DNA from: Actinomycetes bacterium
Lineage (GTDB): Bacteria; Actinomycetota; Acidimicrobiia; Acidimicrobiales; JAJYXR01
Length of the DNA stretch: 55,814 nucleotides
Direction: 5' to 3'
Assembly (NCBI GenBank): GCA_021801525.1
Contig: JAJYXW010000138.1
Location: 1 to 55,814 of the forward strand
Of this stretch, positions 40,260 to 48,968 are shown one piece after another (the stretch's first letter is position 1; each line of letters begins with the position of its first letter). The position numbers were made by a program, and so were the translations under genes. The notes under the pieces were generated by a model. That model searched no databases. It was given only the letters and a program-made list of their open reading frames with translations, and was not told the DNA's origin.

Positions 40260-40466
40260 TCACGACCTTCGACGCGGATCTCGTGGACGGCCATCGTGGA
40301 GGGCGTCGCGCAAGAAGACCTTGCCCACGCAGACCCGGATGCGCAGCACGATGCGGACGGCCAGGTCTCTCCACGGCCGGATGGCCTTGGTGCGGTGCCC
40401 GGCGTCGTTCAGCCACACCGCCACCACCCGGGCGGCCGTCCCGGCCATGGGCGTATAGGGGCGACG
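40260..40466 (-). pseudogene. Remnant of a large serine recombinase
   Basis: Between stops, the frame reads RRPYTPMAGTAARVVAVWLN then DAGHRTKAIRPWRDLAVRIV and LRIRVCVGKVFLRDALHDG. This matches the Recombinase domain of large serine integrases (pattern: WLN..GHRT..GRPW...AVR.VL.N..YVG.V). The catalytic resolvase domain, the rest of the recombinase domain and the zinc-ribbon/coiled coil are all missing, so only about 55 residues remain. It stands 74 bases from the tRNA-Arg. The rest of 40187-40507 holds nothing I recognise. Confidence 0.65.
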
Positions 40467-40507
40467 TTAGGGGACCTTCTGTCCTACCCCTGTGCTACCA
40501 TGATCGC

Positions 40508-40783
40508 GTGGCTCTCCGGAAGAAGCGTTCGATCTCCATCCCCCCGGATCTCGATGCTTCCATCGAGGAAGCGGCCAAGGCAGCCGGGACCACCTACAGC
40601 GGGTGGTTGGCTGCTACAGCGCGAAAGGAGCTCACCCTGCGTGCCGGACTGGCCGCGGTTGCGGCGTACGAACGGGCCGAGGGGGCGTTCACTGAGGACG
40701 AGATCTCCGAGGCTGAGACTTGGGCTCGAGATGCCCTTGCTCGGGGTCGGCGAAGCGGGACCCGATCGCGCAGAACCGCTTGA
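40508..40783 (+). CDS. Antitoxin of a VapBC-like pair (ribbon-helix-helix type)
   Basis: A 91-residue protein: VALRKKRSISIPPDLDASIE has a short basic strand followed by a helix, as in ribbon-helix-helix DNA-binding antitoxins, and the acidic C-terminal half would wrap the toxin. GTG at 40508. Its TGA shares one base with the ATG of the PIN toxin (TGATG). Such antitoxins usually repress their own operon; an AT-poor spacer upstream gives no clear operator. Confidence 0.75.
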   Translation: MALRKKRSISIPPDLDASIEEAAKAAGTTYSGWLAATARKELTLRAGLAAVAAYERAEGAFTEDEISEAETWARDALARGRRSGTRSRRTA

Positions 40784-41163
40784 TGGGCATCACCTACGAC
40801 GCCGGGGCACTGGTGGCAGCAGACCGCGGTGAGCGCAAGATGTGGGCTCGCCATCGAGCCCTGCTGGAACTACGCCAAGTACCGACCGTCCCGGCGCCCG
40901 TCGTGGCCCAAGGGTGGCGCGGCGGAAGCCGCCAGGCACGCCTCGCGCGTCTCCTGGTCGGCTGCAAGGTCGAGCGACTCGACGACGACCAGGCGCGGCG
41001 CGTGGGCGAGCTCCTTGCCAAAGCAGCGCGCACCGACGTCGTCGACGCTACGGTCGTCGAAGGAGCGCTTCGCCGCAACGACGTCGTCGTCAGCTCCGAT
41101 CCCCAAGACCTTCACTTGCTCGCCGCTGCGGTCCACCGCCATCTCGAAGTAAGCCGGCCGTAG
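40783..41163 (+). CDS. PIN-domain toxin (VapC-like)
   Basis: A 126-residue ribonuclease of the PIN fold. Conserved acids are visible: Asp6 (ITYDAGALVAAD), Asp85/Asp88 (RTDVVDATVVEGA) and Asp106 (VVSSDPQDL). Coupled by a one-base overlap to the antitoxin. The usual second acid in helix 2 is not obvious, so activity is not certain. Confidence 0.8.
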   Translation: MGITYDAGALVAADRGERKMWARHRALLELRQVPTVPAPVVAQGWRGGSRQARLARLLVGCKVERLDDDQARRVGELLAKAARTDVVDATVVEGALRRNDVVVSSDPQDLHLLAAAVHRHLEVSRP

Positions 41164-41273
41164 AAGAACGGTCGGCCCCGACGATGGTGGAGTCCGGGCT
41201 CAGTGACCAGGGCTTCGCTACCCTTGATGTGATCGACCGTCGAGGTCGGCACTGAGGAGGAATGGGCACGGGC

Positions 41274-43268
41274 ATGGCCGAGACCAGGATCAACAACCAC
41301 GCCGGGTTCATCTGGGGCGTGGCCGACCTGCTCCGGGGCGACTACAAGCAGTCCGAGTACGGCAAGGTCATCCTGCCGCTCACGGTGCTGCGCCGCCTCG
41401 ACTGCGTGCTGGAGCCGACCAAGCCAGCCGTGCTAGCTCGGGCAGCGAAGCTGCGCGGCCAGGTCGACAACGTCGAGCCGGTGTTGTGCGCGGTAGCCGG
41501 CGAAGGCTTCTACAACACCTCCCCACTCGATTTCCCCCGACTCCTCGCCGACCCCTCCCAGGTTGCCGGTAACCTGCGGGCCTACATCGCCGGGTTCAGC
41601 TCCGGTGCGCGCGAGGTGCTCGACAAGTTCGACTTCGACACCCAGATCACCCGCCTCGCCCGCGCCGACCTGCTCTATCTGGTCGTCTCCCGCTTCGCCG
41701 AGGTGGACCTGCACCCCGGGGTGGTCTCGAACCTCGAGATGGGCTACCTCTACGAGGAGCTAATCCGGCGGTTTTCCGAGCTCTCGAACGAGACCGCCGG
41801 CGAGCACTTCACCCCCCGCGAGGTGATCCGGCTAATGGTGAACCTGCTCTTCGCTACCGACGACGACATCTTGACCGACGCAGGTGTCATCAAGACCCTC
41901 TACGACCCGGCCTGTGGCACCGGCGGGATGCTGTCGGTTGCCGAGGACCATCTGCGCTCGATGAACCCGTCAGCTCGCCTGGAGGTCTTCGGCCAGGAGC
42001 TCAACGACGAGACCTATGCCATCTGCCGCTCCGACATGATGCTGAAGGGCCAGGACGCCTCTCATATCGTCTCGGGGAACTCCTTCAGCGAGAATGGCCA
42101 CAAGGACGCCCGCTTCGACTACATGCTCGCCAATCCCCCCTTCGGAGTGGAGTGGAAGAAAGTCGAAGAGGCCGTCCGCACGGAGCACGAGACCCGGGGC
42201 TTCGCTGGGCGCTTCGGGGCCGGGCTGCCTAGGATCAACGACGGCAGCTTCTTGTTCCTCCAGCACATGCTCTCCAAGATGAAGCCGCCCGAGGAGGGAG
42301 GCAGCCGCCTCGCCATCGTGTTCAACGGCTCGCCGCTCTTCTCGGGGGCCGCCGGATCAGGCGAGTCCGAGATCCGCCGCTGGATCATCGAGAACGACTG
42401 GCTCGAAGCCATCGTCGCCCTCCCCGACCAGCTCTTCTACAACACCGGCATCTCGACTTACTTCTGGGTGCTCACCAACCGAAAGCGCGCGGAGCGTCGC
42501 GGTAAGGTGCAGCTCATCGACGCCCGCGAGAAGTGGGTGAAGATGCGCAAGTCTCTCGGGGACAAGCGCAAGCAGATCTCAGCCGAGGGGATCGAAGAGA
42601 TCACCCGCCTCTACGCGGACTTCACCGAAAGCGAGCACGTCAAGATCCTTCCCAACGAGTCCTTCGGCTTCCAGCGCATCACCGTCGAACGCCCGCTCCG
42701 GCTCCGCTTCGAGGTCACCGCCGAGGCCGCCGAGCGCCTCGCTGCCGCCAAGCACTGGGCCAAGCTCACCTCCGACCAGCAGCACGACCTCTCGGCACGC
42801 CTGTCCGAGCTGGTTGGCGTCTCGACCACCGAGCGATCCGTGATGACCACCAAGCTCGGAGCGCTACCCAAGGCGATCGAGAAGCAGGTCTGGGACGCGC
42901 TCGCCGTCGCGGACCCCGAGGCACCGATCGTCACCAACCGCAAGGGGGACTCCGAGCCCGATCCCGATCTGCGAGACAACGAGAATGTCCCGCTGCCTGC
43001 GATCCCGGTCACCTGGGCGGGAGACCCCACCGAGCGACTGGCGAGCATCGAGTACCGCAGCGCCGTCGAGGACTACCTCGCCGCAGAGGTGCTGCCCTAC
43101 GTCCCCGACTCCTGGGTCGATCACACCAAGACCAAGATCGGCTACGAGATCCCCCTCACTCGCCACTTCTACAAGTACGTGCCACCACGGCCCCTCGCCG
43201 AGATCGACGCCGAGATCAAAGCCCTCGAAGCCGAGATCCAAGACCTCCTTCGCGAGGTGACGGAGTGA
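41274..43268 (+). CDS. hsdM: Type I restriction-modification DNA methyltransferase subunit
   Basis: Modifies adenine in the host recognition site. N-terminal HsdM_N helices (HAGFIWGVADLLRGDYKQSE), SAM-binding DPACGTGG (211-218), catalytic NPPFG (287-291), GGSRLAIVFNGSPLFSGAAG and a C-terminal coiled coil that docks HsdS. About 664 residues. I chose ATG 41274 over 41262 because GAGGAGG (41254-41260) would lie only one base before 41262. The TGA overlaps the hsdS GTG (GTGA). Confidence 0.94.
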   Translation: MAETRINNHAGFIWGVADLLRGDYKQSEYGKVILPLTVLRRLDCVLEPTKPAVLARAAKLRGQVDNVEPVLCAVAGEGFYNTSPLDFPRLLADPSQVAGNLRAYIAGFSSGAREVLDKFDFDTQITRLARADLLYLVVSRFAEVDLHPGVVSNLEMGYLYEELIRRFSELSNETAGEHFTPREVIRLMVNLLFATDDDILTDAGVIKTLYDPACGTGGMLSVAEDHLRSMNPSARLEVFGQELNDETYAICRSDMMLKGQDASHIVSGNSFSENGHKDARFDYMLANPPFGVEWKKVEEAVRTEHETRGFAGRFGAGLPRINDGSFLFLQHMLSKMKPPEEGGSRLAIVFNGSPLFSGAAGSGESEIRRWIIENDWLEAIVALPDQLFYNTGISTYFWVLTNRKRAERRGKVQLIDAREKWVKMRKSLGDKRKQISAEGIEEITRLYADFTESEHVKILPNESFGFQRITVERPLRLRFEVTAEAAERLAAAKHWAKLTSDQQHDLSARLSELVGVSTTERSVMTTKLGALPKAIEKQVWDALAVADPEAPIVTNRKGDSEPDPDLRDNENVPLPAIPVTWAGDPTERLASIEYRSAVEDYLAAEVLPYVPDSWVDHTKTKIGYEIPLTRHFYKYVPPRPLAEIDAEIKALEAEIQDLLREVTE

Positions 43269-44464
43269 GCTGGCGTCGTTGCCGCCTGGACTGGCTGACC
43301 AGCGAGGAGAGGGGCGCGGTCAACCCAACCGAGATCTCGGCGGACACGGTCTTCCACTACAGCATCCCGGCGCTCGATGAGATTGGTGACGGGCGCCTCG
43401 AGCAGCCGGACGAGATCGGTAGCGGGAAGCTCCTCCTGTCTGGTGGCGAGATCTTGATCAGCAAGTTGAACCCCCGGCTTCCGCGAGTGCTGCTGGCAGA
43501 GGCGCACGATGTACCGACGCTCGCATCCACCGAGTTCATCGCACTTCGACCTGGACCAAATGTCGACGAGAGGTTCCTGCGCTACTGGCTTGGGTCCGAG
43601 CCACTGCGGCAGATGCTCAACGGCGCCACCATGTCTGTTACCCGCAGCCAGCAGCGTGTCCGGCCAGAGATCGTCACCAAGAGCTGGCTCAGGGTTCCCT
43701 CGATAGACGACCAGCGCGCTATCGCCGACTATCTCGATCGGGAGACCGCTCGCATCGACGCGCTCATCGAGAAGAAGCAGCGTGTGCTCGTCCTGCTCGA
43801 TGAGCGATGGACTGCCTTCAGGCGGGACCTAACTGGCGTCGCCGCACCATCCCGATGGGACTCCGTACAGCTGCGTCGAGTTGCTCGCCTTCAGGCTGGT
43901 GCAGCGTTCCCACACGAGTACCAGGGTGACTCAACCGGTACGATCGCATACGTCAAGGTCAGCGATCTAGTCAGTATTGACGGTCACTTTCGGCTCCGAG
44001 GTACCGTGAATCGCGTCACTCCTGACGTCGCGGCACTTCTCCGATCTCCGGTCCTACCCATTGGGACGATCGTCTTACCTAAAATCGGCGCTGCCTTGTT
44101 GACCAATCGCCGCGCGATTCTATCCGAGCCATCTTGCCTTGACCAAAATGTTATGGGCGTCACCGTGCACGAGGGAGAGCCGGCCTTCGTCTTTCATGCT
44201 CTGGCCTCAATCGACCTGGGTGAGCTCAGCACGCCCGGACCCGTACCGCTCCTCAACGAAGATGCTGCGCTCTCGGTGCGCATACCGTGGCCACCCGTTA
44301 GCCGACAGCGGGAACTCGTCAAGGATCTTAACGAACGGCGAGCCGCGATTCTGGCGCCGTCGGCCGTTATCCAGCAGCAGATTCTGCTCTTGGCCGAGCA
44401 TCGCCAGGCGTTGATCACCGCCGCTGTCACTGGCGAGCTGGAGGTGCCGGGGGTGGCGGCGTGA
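43265..44464 (+). CDS. hsdS: Type I restriction-modification specificity subunit
   Basis: Chooses the DNA target of the complex. The 399-residue protein has two target recognition halves: TRD1 (about 1-145), conserved helix 1 (IDDQRAIADYLDRETARIDA then LIEKKQRVLVLLDE, 147-180), TRD2 (about 195-355) and conserved helix 2 (ending LLAEHRQALITAAVTGELEV). The second half, roughly bases 43900-44300, is visibly richer in A and T than its neighbours, as if swapped in. GTG start overlaps hsdM; its stop overlaps the hsdR GTG. Confidence 0.92.
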   Translation: MSWRRCRLDWLTSEERGAVNPTEISADTVFHYSIPALDEIGDGRLEQPDEIGSGKLLLSGGEILISKLNPRLPRVLLAEAHDVPTLASTEFIALRPGPNVDERFLRYWLGSEPLRQMLNGATMSVTRSQQRVRPEIVTKSWLRVPSIDDQRAIADYLDRETARIDALIEKKQRVLVLLDERWTAFRRDLTGVAAPSRWDSVQLRRVARLQAGAAFPHEYQGDSTGTIAYVKVSDLVSIDGHFRLRGTVNRVTPDVAALLRSPVLPIGTIVLPKIGAALLTNRRAILSEPSCLDQNVMGVTVHEGEPAFVFHALASIDLGELSTPGPVPLLNEDAALSVRIPWPPVSRQRELVKDLNERRAAILAPSAVIQQQILLLAEHRQALITAAVTGELEVPGVAA

Positions 44465-47448
44465 AGGTCGACGAGCGGGGTTTCGAGGATGCCATTGAGG
44501 CTGCGCTGCTCGCCGCCGGCTACCTGAAGTCGGTCCCCTCCCACTTCGACCCGGTGCAGGGTCTCGACACCGCGGAGCTGTTCGCGTTCATCGGCGCCAC
44601 CCAGATCACCGAGTGGGAGATGCTGCTCGCTCGCTACGGCAACGACCCCGATGCGGCCCAGCGAGGCTTCGCCAAGCGCCTGGCGGCTGAGCTCGACGCT
44701 CGGGGCACGGTGGAGGTGCTCCGCCGGGGGGTGGTGGACCTCGGGGTGACGATCCGCCTGGCGTTCTTCCAGCCGGCGCACGGCCTCACTCCCGAGCTGC
44801 AGGAGCTCTATGCGGCGAACCGGGTGAGCGTCACCCGCCAGCTCGCCTACGAGCCGGGCTCCACCAAGACCCTCGACATGGTCCTCTTCGTGAACGGCAT
44901 CCCGACGGCCACCGCGGAGCTGAAGAACCCGCTCACGAACCAGAGCGTCGAGCACGCCATCGGTCAGTACCGAAGCGACCGGGATCCAGCCAACATCACC
45001 CTGGCCCGCCGGGCGCTCGTGCACTTCGCCGTCGACCCCGACCGGGTGGCGATGACGACGAAGCTGGCGGGCCAAGCCACCCAGTTCTTGCCCTTCAACC
45101 TCGGACAGGCCGGGGGTGCCGGCAACCCGCCGAACCCGGCCGGGCATCGCAGCGCCTACCTGTGGGAGCGGGTGTGGGCACGAGACGCCTGGATGGACCT
45201 CCTCGCCCGCTTCATCCACGTCGAGCGGCCCAGCCAGGGGACCCCGGCGGCTCGGCGGGCGGCCGAGCGCGTCGTCTTCCCGCGCTTTCACCAGTGGGAC
45301 GCCGTGCTGGCCTTGGAGACCCACGCCCGGGAGCACCGCGCCGGGCACAGCTACCTCGTCCAGCACTCGGCCGGCTCGGGGAAGTCGAACACGATCGCCT
45401 GGACGGCGCACCGGCTCTCCTCGCTCCACGATGACAGCAACCAGAAGGTCTTCGACAAGGTGGTGGTGATCACCGACCGGGTCGTCCTCGACCGCCAGCT
45501 GCAAGAGACGATCTACCAGTTCGAGCACACGCGAGGCGTGGTGGTGAAGATCGACAAGGACTCCACTCAGCTCGCCGAGGCGCTTGCCGGCGAGCAGGCT
45601 CGGATCATCGTCACCACGCTCCAGAAGTTCCCCTTCGTCCTGGACAAGATCGCCGGGCTGCCGGCTCGGCAGTACGCGGTGATCGTCGACGAGGCTCACT
45701 CTTCCCAGACCGGCGAGGCGGCAAAGGACCTACGCCTCGCCCTCGGGGCGTCTGACGAGACCGAGCTCACTGCCGCCGAAGCCGAGGACGCCGGGTTCAT
45801 CGCCGAGGCAATCGACCCGGTCGAAGAGGCCCTGGCCAAGGCAGTCGGCGCCCGTGGCAGGCAGGCGAACCTGTCGTTCTTCGCCTTCACCGCCACGCCC
45901 AAGGCCCGGACCCTGGAGATGTTCGGCACGCTCGACCCCGAGACGGGCAAGTACCAGCCGTTCCACCTCTACTCGATGCGCCAGGCCGTCGAGGAGGGCT
46001 TCATCCTGGACGTGCTCGCCAACTATGTCACCTACCAGACCTACTGGCGGATCGAGAAGGCAGTCGAGAACGACCCCACCTACGAGGCGCCCAAGGCTCG
46101 CCGGGCGATCGCCCGGTTCGTCTCGCTCCACCCCTCGAACCTCGCCCAGAAGGCCGAGATCGTGGTCGAGCACTTCCGGACTCACACCGCCTCCAAGATC
46201 TCGCGTCAGGCCAAGGCCATGGTGGTCACCTCCTCACGGCTTCACGCCGTGCGCTACAAGCAGGCCATCGACGCCTACATCGCCAAGAGGGGCTATGTCG
46301 ACCTGGCGGCGCTCGTGGCCTTCTCGGGACGGGTGATCGACGAGCACGACCTCAGTTACTCAGAAGCCGGCATGAACGGGTTTCCCGAGTCCCAGACAGC
46401 CGAGCGCTTTGCCACGAGCGACTACCAGGTGCTCATCGTCGCCGAGAAGTTCCAGACCGGCTTCGACCAGCCGCTGCTCCACACGATGTACGTGGACAAG
46501 GTGCTCACCGGGCTGAACGCCGTGCAGACCCTCTCCCGGCTGAACCGGATCCACCCCAACAAGGCCGACACCTTCGTCCTCGACTTCCGAAACGAGACCG
46601 AGGACATCGTGAAGGCCTTCGAGCCCTACTACGGCCGCACGGTCGCACCGCCGACTGATCCCAACCTGCTTTTCGACACCCGGCGGCGCCTCGACGACTT
46701 CGACGTGCTTCGCCCCGAGGAGATCGAGGCCACCGTCGCCCTGCTGCTGGCTGGTGACACGAAGAGCCATGGGAAGGTCTACGCCGCGCTCGACCCGGCC
46801 GTCGAGCGCTTCACCTCGCTCGTCGAAGAGGACCGTCTGGCGTTCAAGGACGCGCTCGACAGGTTCGTCCGCACCTACTCGTTCCTCTCCCAGGTGGTCG
46901 CCTTCGGGGACTCCAAGCTCGAGCGCGACTACACCTACTGCCGGGCGCTCGCCGCCCGGCTCCGGGACGCGGCCACCGTCGAACGACTCGATCTCGGGAC
47001 CGAGGTGGAGCTGACGCACCTGAAGACCGAGATGACCTTCGAGGGTTCGCTCTCGCTGGACGCCGATTCCGGCGAGGTGAAGACCATCTTCGGCGAAGGC
47101 CGGGGGGCCAAGGCCGATCCGCAGCTCGAGCACCTCTCCGAGATCGTCGACGAGCTCAACGAGCGCTTCGGGCTCGACCTCGACGAGCGCGACCAGCTCC
47201 TCTTCGACCAGTTCGAGGAGACCTGGGCTGCCGATCCCCAGGTCGTCGACCAGGCACGCAGCAACACGCTGGAGAACTTCCGGCTCGTCTTCGATCACCG
47301 CTTCATCGACACAGTCGTCTCCCGCATGGACGAGAACGAGGCGATCTTCAAACGGATCCTCGACGACGAGGAGTTCCGTCAGGTGCTGATGGACCTCTAC
47401 GCCCGCCGTGTGTACCGGAAAGCCCGCCGTCTGACAGGCGAGCGATGA
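44461..47448 (+). CDS. hsdR: Type I restriction endonuclease subunit
   Basis: Translocating nuclease of the complex, 995 residues. The N-terminal PD-(D/E)XK nuclease shows Asp139 in TLDMVLFVNG and Glu153-x-Lys155 in TAELKNP, then Gln169 in IGQYRSDRD. The SF2 motor has Walker A SAGSGKSNTIAWTAHRL (303-319), DEAH (410-413), FTATP and the motif VI region VQTLSRLNRIHPNK. GTG at 44461 overlaps the hsdS stop by four bases, so the three subunits are one translational unit. Confidence 0.95.
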   Translation: MKVDERGFEDAIEAALLAAGYLKSVPSHFDPVQGLDTAELFAFIGATQITEWEMLLARYGNDPDAAQRGFAKRLAAELDARGTVEVLRRGVVDLGVTIRLAFFQPAHGLTPELQELYAANRVSVTRQLAYEPGSTKTLDMVLFVNGIPTATAELKNPLTNQSVEHAIGQYRSDRDPANITLARRALVHFAVDPDRVAMTTKLAGQATQFLPFNLGQAGGAGNPPNPAGHRSAYLWERVWARDAWMDLLARFIHVERPSQGTPAARRAAERVVFPRFHQWDAVLALETHAREHRAGHSYLVQHSAGSGKSNTIAWTAHRLSSLHDDSNQKVFDKVVVITDRVVLDRQLQETIYQFEHTRGVVVKIDKDSTQLAEALAGEQARIIVTTLQKFPFVLDKIAGLPARQYAVIVDEAHSSQTGEAAKDLRLALGASDETELTAAEAEDAGFIAEAIDPVEEALAKAVGARGRQANLSFFAFTATPKARTLEMFGTLDPETGKYQPFHLYSMRQAVEEGFILDVLANYVTYQTYWRIEKAVENDPTYEAPKARRAIARFVSLHPSNLAQKAEIVVEHFRTHTASKISRQAKAMVVTSSRLHAVRYKQAIDAYIAKRGYVDLAALVAFSGRVIDEHDLSYSEAGMNGFPESQTAERFATSDYQVLIVAEKFQTGFDQPLLHTMYVDKVLTGLNAVQTLSRLNRIHPNKADTFVLDFRNETEDIVKAFEPYYGRTVAPPTDPNLLFDTRRRLDDFDVLRPEEIEATVALLLAGDTKSHGKVYAALDPAVERFTSLVEEDRLAFKDALDRFVRTYSFLSQVVAFGDSKLERDYTYCRALAARLRDAATVERLDLGTEVELTHLKTEMTFEGSLSLDADSGEVKTIFGEGRGAKADPQLEHLSEIVDELNERFGLDLDERDQLLFDQFEETWAADPQVVDQARSNTLENFRLVFDHRFIDTVVSRMDENEAIFKRILDDEEFRQVLMDLYARRVYRKARRLTGER

Positions 47449-47528
47449 GAGCGTCGAAAGAGCAGGATTCTGGCCTAGTAGTTGCGCCTTCCGGGGCGAG
47501 AGAGACGATCACCAACCCCCCTACGACG

Positions 47529-47543
47529 GGGCTGTCACAGCCC
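47529..47543. promoter_or_regulatory. 15-bp palindrome before the PIN-toxin operon
   Basis: GGGCTGT-C-ACAGCCC, 7-base arms, ends 17 bases before the ATG at 47561 and touches the CGGAGGT ribosome-binding site. This is where a toxin-antitoxin pair would place an autoregulatory operator, but it could also be an RNA hairpin at the start. The 112-base gap after hsdR holds no gene. Confidence 0.45.
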
Positions 47544-47560
47544 GGAGGTACGGTGCTGCC

Positions 47561-48346
47561 ATGACCGAGGTTCGGCTACAGATCCAGGGCCAGCATGGAG
47601 CCATCGCGGCCGACACGCTGATCTCAGTACTGCAGCACACGCTGGGCGTCCTGCGGGAGGTCGACCGAACGTCCCGTGGGGGAGAAGCACGTCCGGGCCA
47701 GTGGCGAGTAGGGAAGGTCTGGAACGGCAGCATTGGGTTGACACTTGTGCCCTCGGTAGACATTCCCGCCGAAGTCCCGGAACGACTTGTCGCTGGCCTC
47801 ACCGTCCTCGAAAAACGACCCGAATTGCCGCCTTGGTTCTCGGAGTCGGCCATAGTGAATGTCCAGAAGATGGGCAAGGTTCTGCGCCACCCCGGGGTAT
47901 CGGGCATCGACCTGTCGGCAGTCGCGCCTGATGGCGAAGAGTACGCAGCCCGCGTGACGCCCGAAATCATCGAACATGCTGCCGAAGCGTTCCAGGGGAC
48001 GGACGAGGCATCAGGATCGGTAGCAGGCGTTCTCGACGTAGTGAACCTGCGCCGCGGTCAACGCACGGTGAGCCTCTATGATGCCGACGAGCGCCATGCT
48101 GTGCGCTGCACGTTCCCCGTGGACCTCCTCGAGATGGTTCGTGAGTATCTGGGGTCAAGGGTGCGGGCCACGGGCACCGTTACGCGTAACCGAGTAGGTC
48201 AGGTCGCGTCAGTGAAGGTGGAGTCCCTTGACCGCATCGAGGAAGAGGGTCTAGTACCCAGCGTCGCCGAGCTGACGGGCATCGCCCCGTGGTACACCGG
48301 CGAGCGGACGGCGGTGGAACACCAGCAGTGGACGCGCGGTGCCTGA
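47561..48346 (+). CDS. Unrecognised 261-residue protein paired with a PIN toxin
   Basis: I do not recognise the family. Residues 1-40 (VRLQIQGQHGAIAADTLISV then LQHTLGVLREVD) look like a strand and a helix; the middle has alternating strands and helices; residues about 165-225 (RTVSLYDADERHAVRCTFPV then DLLEMVREYLGSRVRATGTV) look like small beta-barrel or OB-type strands, ending VGQVASVKVESLDRIEEE. It overlaps the downstream PIN gene by eight bases and has a palindrome ahead of it, so it stands where an antitoxin would. It is far larger than known VapB-type antitoxins and shows no HTH or RHH. Confidence 0.75.
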   Translation: MTEVRLQIQGQHGAIAADTLISVLQHTLGVLREVDRTSRGGEARPGQWRVGKVWNGSIGLTLVPSVDIPAEVPERLVAGLTVLEKRPELPPWFSESAIVNVQKMGKVLRHPGVSGIDLSAVAPDGEEYAARVTPEIIEHAAEAFQGTDEASGSVAGVLDVVNLRRGQRTVSLYDADERHAVRCTFPVDLLEMVREYLGSRVRATGTVTRNRVGQVASVKVESLDRIEEEGLVPSVAELTGIAPWYTGERTAVEHQQWTRGA

Positions 48347-48800
48347 ACCTCCTCGCTTCTATCTCGATTCCAACGTCTATTTGGCATGGCTTCGAGGCGA
48401 GGAAGGACGGATGGACACTGCTCGCGAGCTGCTCACCGCGGGAGAAAAACGTCGACTGACGATCGTTGCGAGCACGCTCATCTACGCCGAAGTCTGCGGA
48501 CACGGGGAGGTCCGCTCGCCCGACGCCGAGGATGTCGATGCCAAGATCCGAGCCTTTTTCGAGCACGGCTTTCTCAGGTGGGCCGAGGTGGACTTGCCGA
48601 CTGCTCGGCACGCTCGGATGCTCTCGCGCGCGCACGGACTCCGTGGAGCCGACGCGATCCATCTGTCATCCGCGATCCGGGGGAAGGCTGAACGTTTCAT
48701 GACCTGGGACATGAAGGACTTCCCGATCGGTCGAGTCATCGACGGTGTCGCCGTGCAGGAGCCAGAGGCGTATGGCCAGGGAACACTGCCCGTCACGTAA
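48339..48800 (+). CDS. PIN-domain ribonuclease toxin
   Basis: A 153-residue PIN protein with all four acids of the catalytic site: Asp10 (FYLDSNVYLAWL), Glu51 (STLIYAEVCG), Asp105 (LRGADAIHL) and Asp124 (FMTWDMKDF). GTG at 48339 lies inside the preceding gene. Substrates of such VapC-like enzymes are tRNA or rRNA; this one is unknown. Confidence 0.88.
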   Translation: MPEPPRFYLDSNVYLAWLRGEEGRMDTARELLTAGEKRRLTIVASTLIYAEVCGHGEVRSPDAEDVDAKIRAFFEHGFLRWAEVDLPTARHARMLSRAHGLRGADAIHLSSAIRGKAERFMTWDMKDFPIGRVIDGVAVQEPEAYGQGTLPVT

Positions 48801-48802
48801 CG

Positions 48803-48968
48803 ACACGACGAGCACGCCGATCCCGGCAGGAATTCTCTGGAGCCCGCCCTCGGGGTGGCCCAGGCCAGCGGGGAATTCGCCCGCGTGGCTCGCGAGCGCC
48901 TGGGCGTGAACGATACGGACGTGGTCATCCGCTCATTCCCAGAGCTGTTCACTACGGTGGAGTTGTGA
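48803..48968 (+). pseudogene. C-terminal remnant of an unknown gene, still coupled to the ImmA gene
   Basis: The frame reads ...EPALGVAQASGEFARVARER then LGVNDTDVVIRSFPELFTTVEL and ends in TGA at 48966-48968, overlapping the GTG of the next gene (GTGA). It looks like real coding sequence in composition, but there is no start of its own except a GTG at 48857. I cannot name the parent family. Confidence 0.45.

Noticed and set aside
44194..45699. 501-residue minus-strand ORF
   Set aside because: Antisense to hsdS and hsdR; His/Val/Gly-rich shadow without motifs.
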